Shown: positions 26,887 to 32,117 of the stretch, piece by piece
Layout of the letters: each line of letters opens with the position of its first letter
Numbering within the stretch: position 1 is the first letter of the stretch
Source: an uncultured Micrococcales bacterium
Lineage (GTDB): Bacteria; Actinomycetota; Actinomycetes; Actinomycetales; Microbacteriaceae
DNA length: 32,117 nucleotides
NCBI GenBank assembly: GCA_903909605.1
Contig: CAIVWH010000017.1
Location: 1 to 32,117 of the forward strand
Reading direction: 5' to 3'
Position numbers and translations under genes: made by a program
The notes under the pieces: model-generated
What the model was told of the DNA's origin: nothing
Databases searched by the model: none
What the model saw: only the letters and a program-made list of their open reading frames with translations

Positions 26887-28086
26887 TTACAGTCCGACGG
26901 CTCGCTGCAGGTCTGCGACGCGGTCGGTGCGCTCCCAAGTGAACTCGGGAAGCTCGCGTCCGAAATGTCCGTAGGCCGCTGTCTTTGCATAGATCGGGCG
27001 AAGCAGGTCGAGAGCCTGGGTGATCGCCTTTGGTCGTAGATCAAAGACCTCTCGGATGGCCGCCGAAATCTTGCCCTCATCAACTTTGTTGGTGCCGAAT
27101 GTTTCGACATAGAGCCCGACCGGAGCTGCCTTGCCGATGGCATAGGCAACCTGCACTTCGGCTCGGTCGGCCAACCCGGCTGCCACGACGTTCTTCGCCA
27201 CCCATCGCATTGCATAGGCCGCCGAGCGGTCGACCTTCGATGGGTCTTTGCCGCTAAATGCACCGCCACCGTGGCGAGCTGCTCCACCATAGGTGTCTAC
27301 GATGATTTTTCGACCGGTGAGACCTGCATCTCCCACAGGGCCACCGGTGATGAATACGCCGGTTGGGTTGATTAGGTAGTTGGTTCGGCCATCGCCGTGC
27401 TCGAGGCCAGTTTCGGCAAGGATTGGGTCGATCACGAGCTCGCGAACCGCCGCCTCAATCTGAGCGAGCGATGCAGACGCCTTGTGCTGTGTCGAAAGCA
27501 CTACGGTTTCGATGGTGCGCGGGGTGATGCCATCGAAGCCAATGGTGACCTGGGTCTTGCCGTCGGGGCGAAGAAAGTCGACTGCGCCAGTTTTGCGAAC
27601 CTGGGCAAGAGCTTCACTGAGTCGATGAGCAAGTGAGATTGCAACCGGCATGTAACTTGCCGTCTCGTTGGTGGCATAGCCAAACATGAGCCCTTGGTCG
27701 CCGGCGCCCTGCGAATCGAATGGGTCGTGAGATTTCTCAACGCGTGATTCAAAACCAGAGTCGACGCCCTGCGCGATGTCGGGTGACTGCTGACCGATCG
27801 ACAGTGATACACCGCAAGATTTTCCGTCGAATCCGATGTCAGAAGAGTCGTAGCCGATTTCAACAATCTTGTTGCGGATGAGCGTGGGCATTTCAACGTA
27901 AGCCTCGGTGGTGAGTTCGCCGGCCACATGAACCAAACCGGTGGTAACCATGGTTTCGATGGCGACACGAGCGTTAGGGTCTTGTTCGAGAATTGCGTCG
28001 AGCAGGGTGTCGGAGATCTGGTCGCAGACCTTGTCTGGATGACCCTCGGTTACGGATTCGCTGGTAAAAAGTCTTAGCTCGCTCAT
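26887..28086 (-). CDS. metK: S-adenosylmethionine synthetase
   Basis: MetK makes SAM from methionine and ATP. The 399-residue protein begins [19 protein letters not shown], with His16 and Lys19 of the ATP site. It has [18 protein letters not shown], and the phosphate loop [19 protein letters not shown]. The three-domain layout and length are normal. The ATG at 28086 overlaps the coaBC stop as ATGA, which leaves no room for a SAM riboswitch; expression should follow coaBC. Its product is a substrate for rsmB a few genes downstream, but also for many other methyltransferases. Confidence 0.97.
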   Translation of the reverse strand: MSELRLFTSESVTEGHPDKVCDQISDTLLDAILEQDPNARVAIETMVTTGLVHVAGELTTEAYVEMPTLIRNKIVEIGYDSSDIGFDGKSCGVSLSIGQQSPDIAQGVDSGFESRVEKSHDPFDSQGAGDQGLMFGYATNETASYMPVAISLAHRLSEALAQVRKTGAVDFLRPDGKTQVTIGFDGITPRTIETVVLSTQHKASASLAQIEAAVRELVIDPILAETGLEHGDGRTNYLINPTGVFITGGPVGDAGLTGRKIIVDTYGGAARHGGGAFSGKDPSKVDRSAAYAMRWVAKNVVAAGLADRAEVQVAYAIGKAAPVGLYVETFGTNKVDEGKISAAIREVFDLRPKAITQALDLLRPIYAKTAAYGHFGRELPEFTWERTDRVADLQRAVGL

Positions 28087-29273
28087 AGTTCAGCAAGTAT
28101 ATCTAGCACTACCGACGCTACGGCTGTCTTGGTGCCTGCGATGCGCTTTTGCTCGCCATCTTTGGTAATAATCAGTGCGTCGTTGTGCTCAGAGCCAAAC
28201 ACGGCAGACCCCGAAACATCATTGGCCACAATGACATCACAGCCCTTCGAGCCCAATTTGGCCTTGGCCAGTTCTGCCAAAGCCCACTGCGTGCCGGCCG
28301 TCTCTGCTGCAAAGCCAACGGTACGAACATCCAGGCCTTCTTCGCGAACCCGAGAAACGACGCCGGCAAGGATGTCGGGATTTGCAATCAGGCGCAGATT
28401 GATTTGGTCGCCGAGCTGGCTGCGCTTGAGCTTTGTTGCCGAAACCTCTGCCACGCGAAAGTCGCTGACCGCGGCAGCCGAGATGAACACATCGGTGCCT
28501 TGGAGCAGGTGGTTTACCTGACGCTCCATTTCGATCGCGGTATCGGTTGCGATTACAGTTGCCCCTGAAATCTGCAGGCCTTCGATGTTGGCGGCCAGAA
28601 CCGTAACCCTGGCTCCGCGGCTAACAGCCTCGCGAGCGATTGCGACGCCCTGCTTTCCAGAAGAGTGATTGCCGATGAAGCGCACCGGGTCTATCGCTTC
28701 GCGAGTGCCACCTGCTGTAACCAGGATGCGCTTGCCGGAAAGATCGCGAACGCTGGTTAGCGCAAGTGCGGCCTCGACGATTGCCTCTGGTTCTGGAAGC
28801 CTGCCGGCGCCGCTGTCTTTACCCGTGAGTCGACCAGAGTCGGGATTCAGCACATTGATTCCACGCGACCGAAGGGTTTCAACGTTTGCCACTGTTGCCG
28901 CGTTGGTCCACATCTCGGTGTGCATTGCAGGGGCAACAAGCACCGGAGCACGGCTGGTAAGCAAAACGTTTCCGAGCAGGTCATCAGCAATTCCCGCGGC
29001 GTACCGTGCAAGAAAGCTTGCCGTAGCCGGAGCAACGATGATGAGGTCGGCGCTCTGGCCTAGCTCTACGTGTTTGACCGATTCGACATCCGTGTAGAGG
29101 TCGGGATCAACGCTATTGTGCGAGAGCGCCTCAAGCGTGGTCGCGCCAATAAAGCGCAGTGCGTTTTGGGTTGGAACTACTTTGACCTCGTGACCAGCTT
29201 CGATGAGCAGGCGAATAATCGAGGTCGCCTTGTATGCAGCGATGCCTCCGGTGATACCGAGGACTACGCGCAT
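28083..29273 (-). CDS. coaBC: Bifunctional phosphopantothenoylcysteine synthetase/decarboxylase
   Basis: CoaBC joins 4'-phosphopantothenate to cysteine (CoaB) and decarboxylates the product with FMN (CoaC) to 4'-phosphopantetheine, mid-pathway in CoA synthesis. The 396 residues split into an N-terminal flavoprotein domain (about 1-180) with [10 protein letters not shown], catalytic His68 (KHVEL) and PAMHTEMW, and a C-terminal synthetase domain (about 183-396) with [20 protein letters not shown]. Where E. coli has PAMN and the flap cysteine in ACGD, this protein has His118 and Thr150 (LTGKDSG), as I recall for other actinobacteria. The ATG at 29273 is 11 bases after rpoZ with no clear ribosome-binding site. 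Together with coaE this window holds two CoA loci. Confidence 0.95.
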   Translation of the reverse strand: MRVVLGITGGIAAYKATSIIRLLIEAGHEVKVVPTQNALRFIGATTLEALSHNSVDPDLYTDVESVKHVELGQSADLIIVAPATASFLARYAAGIADDLLGNVLLTSRAPVLVAPAMHTEMWTNAATVANVETLRSRGINVLNPDSGRLTGKDSGAGRLPEPEAIVEAALALTSVRDLSGKRILVTAGGTREAIDPVRFIGNHSSGKQGVAIAREAVSRGARVTVLAANIEGLQISGATVIATDTAIEMERQVNHLLQGTDVFISAAAVSDFRVAEVSATKLKRSQLGDQINLRLIANPDILAGVVSRVREEGLDVRTVGFAAETAGTQWALAELAKAKLGSKGCDVIVANDVSGSAVFGSEHNDALIITKDGEQKRIAGTKTAVASVVLDILAEL

Positions 29274-29284
29274 GGTTTGAAGGC

Positions 29285-29545
29285 CTAAGCCTCGGCGGTC
29301 TTCTCGAGCTTGTCCTGGTCGATCTCTTTGAGAGCGATGGTAAGCGGCTTCTCGTTGATGGTGGTGTCAACCAGCGGGCCAACAACCTTGAACAGGTGAC
29401 CATCGTGCAGGTCTGAGTAGTAGTCGTTAATCTGACGGGCACGCTTCGAGGCAAAGATGACCAATTCATACTTCGAGTCGATGTATGGCTTGTTTAGCAG
29501 GCGGTCGATAGATGGCGAAACGATGCCTTCGAGCTTTTCAGTCAT
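29285..29545 (-). CDS. rpoZ: RNA polymerase omega subunit
   Basis: Omega is the small subunit that wraps the beta' C-terminus and aids RNA polymerase assembly. The 86-residue protein has [11 protein letters not shown], the conserved helix [18 protein letters not shown], and [10 protein letters not shown]. Length is typical. The ATG at 29545 has only a loose purine-rich stretch (AAGAAAG) upstream. It sits between gmk and coaBC, the standard order, and is presumably co-transcribed. Confidence 0.95.
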   Translation of the reverse strand: MTEKLEGIVSPSIDRLLNKPYIDSKYELVIFASKRARQINDYYSDLHDGHLFKVVGPLVDTTINEKPLTIALKEIDQDKLEKTAEA

Positions 29546-29572
29546 TGATTTTCTTTCTTTTGGCGCGTGGCG

Positions 29573-30127
29573 CTAAGACTTCATCAATTCTACGACGGCC
29601 TCGGCGCAGCGCGCCACATCTTCATTGACAATGACGTGGTCGAACTCGCCCTGCGAGGCCAGTTCGATCTCTGCAGTGGCAAGACGGCGAGCCATTTCCT
29701 CTTCGCCCTCTGTGCCACGCCCCTGCAGTCTGCGCACCAATTCATCCCAGGATGGCGGCGCCAGGAACACGCTTACCGCCTCGGGCATGGCCGACTTGAC
29801 CTGTCTGGCCCCTTGAATATCGATTTCTAGCAGCACCGGATGGCCGTCATTCATGGCCGCTTCCACCGGCCCACGCGGAGTGCCGTAGCGGTGTTTTCCG
29901 TGCACCACGGCGTATTCGAGCATCTGCCCAGAGGCAACCAGGCCGTCGAACTCGTCCTCGGTAAGAAAGTAGTAGGCGACGCCGTTTTCTTCGCCAGGCC
30001 GCGGCTTGCGTGTGGTTGCACTCACCGATAGCACGATTTCGGGGTGATGCTGCACGATGTGAGCTGCGACGGTGCCCTTGCCGACCGCGGTAGGTCCGGC
30101 AAGCACCAGCAGTTTCGCCCTATTCAT
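29573..30127 (-). CDS. gmk: Guanylate kinase
   Basis: Gmk phosphorylates GMP to GDP with ATP. The 184-residue protein has the P-loop GPTAVGKGT (residues 11-19), the GMP-binding SVSATTRKPRPGEENGVAYYF, HRYGTP, and LEIDIQGARQV. The lid region with RLQGRGTEGEEEMARRL follows. The ATG at 30127 has AGAGAA upstream. The gap to pyrF is only 33 bases; in many actinobacteria an mIHF gene lies in this position, and it is absent here. rpoZ follows by 27 bases. Confidence 0.96.
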   Translation of the reverse strand: MNRAKLLVLAGPTAVGKGTVAAHIVQHHPEIVLSVSATTRKPRPGEENGVAYYFLTEDEFDGLVASGQMLEYAVVHGKHRYGTPRGPVEAAMNDGHPVLLEIDIQGARQVKSAMPEAVSVFLAPPSWDELVRRLQGRGTEGEEEMARRLATAEIELASQGEFDHVIVNEDVARCAEAVVELMKS

Positions 30128-30160
30128 CGGTTCAATTCTCTTGCAATCTCGGCCTGCTGC

Positions 30161-31012
30161 CTAGGCAAGCCCGGCAGCCAATTCGGCGTTCGCCCGCTCG
30201 ATTGCCGAAGAAAGACCGGCTGCGCCAGCCGAAAGCACGCTTCTCGAGACAGAGGCAATCACCTGCGATTTGGCGGCGCCGAAGATTGCGGCTGCATCGG
30301 CAAGCTCGGCACCCTGAGCGCCAAAACCTGGAGCCAGTATCGGGGTGAGCGCAGCCTCGGCGGTGAGCGAATGAAGGCCAACCGAGCCAAAGTTCAGTGT
30401 GGCACCAACCACCGCGCCGATCGAACCTAGGTCTGCCCCACCCTCTGAGGTCACCTCGTTGATGCGCTGCAGCTCCGAATAGATGCTGGCAGCAACCGTT
30501 TGATCGGCCACCTTCGCCTGCTGCAATTTCTTGGCCTCAGGGTTTGATGTTGCAGCCAGCACGAACAGGCCTTTGCCACGTTCGACGGCCGCGCTCATGA
30601 TTGGCTTCAGGCTGTCGAAGCCTAGGTATGGGCTGACTGTGATTGCATCGCAGACGAACGGAGCAGTTTGCCCTAGCCACGCGTCGAAGTAGCCCTCCAT
30701 GGTTGAACCAATGTCGCCGCGCTTGGCATCCATGATGACAAGCAGATCGGTCTCGGCCGCCGCTCTGGCCAACTTCTCGAGAACGGCGAACCCCTTCGAG
30801 CCGTGGCGTTCGAAGAAGCTAACCTGCGGCTTGATGATGCCAACTCGCCCAACTGCTGCAGATAAAACCGTTAGGGCAAAGGTTTCGAGCCCTACTACAT
30901 CGTCGCTAAGGCCCCACTCCTCGAGCAGCGAACTGTGCGGATCAATACCAACACACAGCTGACCGTAATCTCCGAATGCCTGACCCAGGCGCGAACCGAA
31001 ACTAGTTGGCAA
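30161..31012 (-). CDS. pyrF: Orotidine 5'-phosphate decarboxylase (type 2)
   Basis: PyrF decarboxylates OMP to UMP, the last step of pyrimidine synthesis. The 283-residue length and the signature MDAKRGDIGST (Asp95, Lys97, Asp100) mark the type 2 subfamily found in actinobacteria. The early loop CVGIDPH and phosphate-binding end APGFGAQG are present. The start is TTG at 31012, 11 bases inside the end of carB; GAAGGG six bases before it is a good ribosome-binding site, and no other start fits the family length. Its overlap with carB fits one pyrimidine operon. Confidence 0.94.
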   Translation of the reverse strand: MPTSFGSRLGQAFGDYGQLCVGIDPHSSLLEEWGLSDDVVGLETFALTVLSAAVGRVGIIKPQVSFFERHGSKGFAVLEKLARAAAETDLLVIMDAKRGDIGSTMEGYFDAWLGQTAPFVCDAITVSPYLGFDSLKPIMSAAVERGKGLFVLAATSNPEAKKLQQAKVADQTVAASIYSELQRINEVTSEGGADLGSIGAVVGATLNFGSVGLHSLTAEAALTPILAPGFGAQGAELADAAAIFGAAKSQVIASVSRSVLSAGAAGLSSAIERANAELAAGLA

Positions 31013-32117
31013 GTGCTGCCCTTCTCTCGATAGCGTGCTGCTGCAGAGTCTTCACATCAAAGCCTCGTGCGATAACTTCCTCGAACGAGCCAATCGCCGC
31101 AGACAGCTGCGCGATTGTGGTGAAGATTGCCTTGTCGGCCGCGGTGGTTGCAGCGCGAATCTCGTAGCCATCCTTGCGGGCGTGCGAACCACTCGGGGTG
31201 TTCACGACCACATCGACCTCGCCGGCGTGAATCATGTCGACAATCGATGGGCCTTCCATGGTGTCTGGGTCTGAGTGCTTGCGCACAACTTGAACCTCGA
31301 TGCCGTGGCGCTTCAAAATTTCTGCAGTGCCGCTGGTTGCAAGCACCTTGTAGCCAAGCTGCTGCAGACGGCGAACCGGCAAGACCAAGTGCGGCTTGTC
31401 GCGATCAGCAACCGAGATGAAAACGCTTCCGGAGCGCGGCAGTGCCGAACCGGCAGCCGCCTGTGACTTGGCGAACGCCTTCGGGAAGTCGACATCCATG
31501 CCCATAACCTCGCCAGTTGAACGCATCTCTGGCCCAAGCAGACTGTCGACGAAACGTCCATCCTTGGTTGCGAAGCGCTTGAACGGCAGAACTGCCTCTT
31601 TCACTGCAATTGCAGAACCTGCTGGGATGAACGTGCCGTCCTTTTCGGGAAGCGCGCCGTTTGCGATCAGCGATGCAATCGATTCGCCTACCATGACTCG
31701 GGATGCGGCCTTGGCCAGCGTGATGCCGAGTGCCTTCGAGACGAACGGCACAGTTCGAGAAGCTCGTGGGTTCGCCTCGAGAACATAGAGCACGTCGCTT
31801 GCAAGTGCGAACTGCACGTTGAGCAAGCCACGAACGCCGATGCCTCGTGCGATGGCCTCGGTCGCCTTGACTACCCGATCGATTTGGCCGCGGCTCATTG
31901 TGACCGGTGGCAGGGTGCAACTCGAGTCACCCGAGTGGATGCCAGCCTCCTCGATGTGTTCCATAACGGAACCAACGACCGCGGTCTTTCCGTCCGAAAT
32001 AAGGTCCACGTCCATTTCGGTCGCGTCTTCGAGGAATTTATCGATCAGCACCGGATGTTCCCCGCTCGCCTCCACCGCCTGCTTCATATATTTCTTGAGC
32101 GAGGACTGGTCATAGGC
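31002..32117 (-). CDS. carB: Carbamoyl-phosphate synthase large subunit (C-terminal part)
   Basis: CarB makes carbamoyl phosphate from bicarbonate, ammonia and two ATP, for pyrimidines and arginine. The visible 371 residues are the C-terminal third: the second ATP-grasp domain from YDQSSLKKYM, with DVDLISDG, MEHIEEAGIHSGDSSC, RGLLNVQFAL and EANPRASRTVPFVSKA. The allosteric MGS-like domain follows (about the last 140 residues), with TSGTAEIL and NTPSG. The reading frame stays open to the window edge, so the 5' part, normally some 700 residues more, lies beyond it. The 3' end overlaps pyrF. Confidence 0.96.
   Translation of the reverse strand, partial: AYDQSSLKKYMKQAVEASGEHPVLIDKFLEDATEMDVDLISDGKTAVVGSVMEHIEEAGIHSGDSSCTLPPVTMSRGQIDRVVKATEAIARGIGVRGLLNVQFALASDVLYVLEANPRASRTVPFVSKALGITLAKAASRVMVGESIASLIANGALPEKDGTFIPAGSAIAVKEAVLPFKRFATKDGRFVDSLLGPEMRSTGEVMGMDVDFPKAFAKSQAAAGSALPRSGSVFISVADRDKPHLVLPVRRLQQLGYKVLATSGTAEILKRHGIEVQVVRKHSDPDTMEGPSIVDMIHAGEVDVVVNTPSGSHARKDGYEIRAATTAADKAIFTTIAQLSAAIGSFEEVIARGFDVKTLQQHAIERRAALAN

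Noticed and set aside
28083-28090. SAM riboswitch upstream of metK
   Set aside because: metK overlaps the coaBC stop by four bases, so no untranslated leader exists.

Overview
This is a housekeeping stretch of an actinobacterial chromosome, most likely from a small-genome Microbacteriaceae lineage. Four things point there: a PdtaR-type ANTAR regulator beside polA; a PriA without helicase motifs; two small membrane-protein genes inside the trp operon; and the gene orders carB-pyrF-gmk-rpoZ-coaBC-metK-priA-fmt-rsmB-rpe and his-trp-lgt-glt-pyk-pdtaR-polA-rpsA-coaE, which I recall from other actinobacteria including mycobacteria. GC judged from a few lines is in the mid-to-upper 50s percent (not computed), low for the phylum. 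Packing is very tight. The genus is not resolved.

Layout. All protein genes but one lie on the minus strand, so transcription runs from high to low coordinates. From 32117 down to 22729: carB (5' end cut off), pyrF, gmk, rpoZ, coaBC, metK, priA, fmt and rsmB, covering pyrimidine, GMP, CoA and SAM synthesis, RNA polymerase omega, replication restart, initiator-tRNA formylation and rRNA methylation. Next come rpe, hisE-hisG-hisF-hisI and, without a break, trpE, a Trp-associated membrane protein, an HGxx-type membrane protein, trpC, trpB, trpA, lgt, gltB, gltD and pyk. Below pyk are a plus-strand tRNA-Leu(CAA), the ANTAR regulator, a plus-strand hotdog thioesterase, polA, rpsA and coaE (3' end cut off). 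There is no mobile element, CRISPR array, prophage or defence locus, and no gap above 300 bases without a gene.

Function. The middle block joins late histidine and tryptophan synthesis to glutamate synthase, and rpe supplies pentose phosphate used in both pathways. Most his and trp junctions overlap by 1 to 8 bases (TGATG, TAATG, ATGA, TAGTG), which implies translational coupling.

Most interesting signal. It is regulatory. The same hexamer, TAGGCT, lies exactly six bases before the ATG of three separated genes (coaE, polA, rpe), none with a Shine-Dalgarno sequence. Similar elements precede hisE (TAATCT, six bases) and the ANTAR gene (TAGGGT, seven bases). These look like -10 elements of leaderless transcripts. 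At polA the element is the symmetric heptamer TAGCCTA, which could also drive the divergent thioesterase. Other observations are a 19-bp tandem repeat before coaE, an inverted repeat around a -10-like hexamer before pyk, a hairpin in the rpsA leader, and the absence of an mIHF gene between pyrF and gmk. I found no clearly novel multi-gene system.
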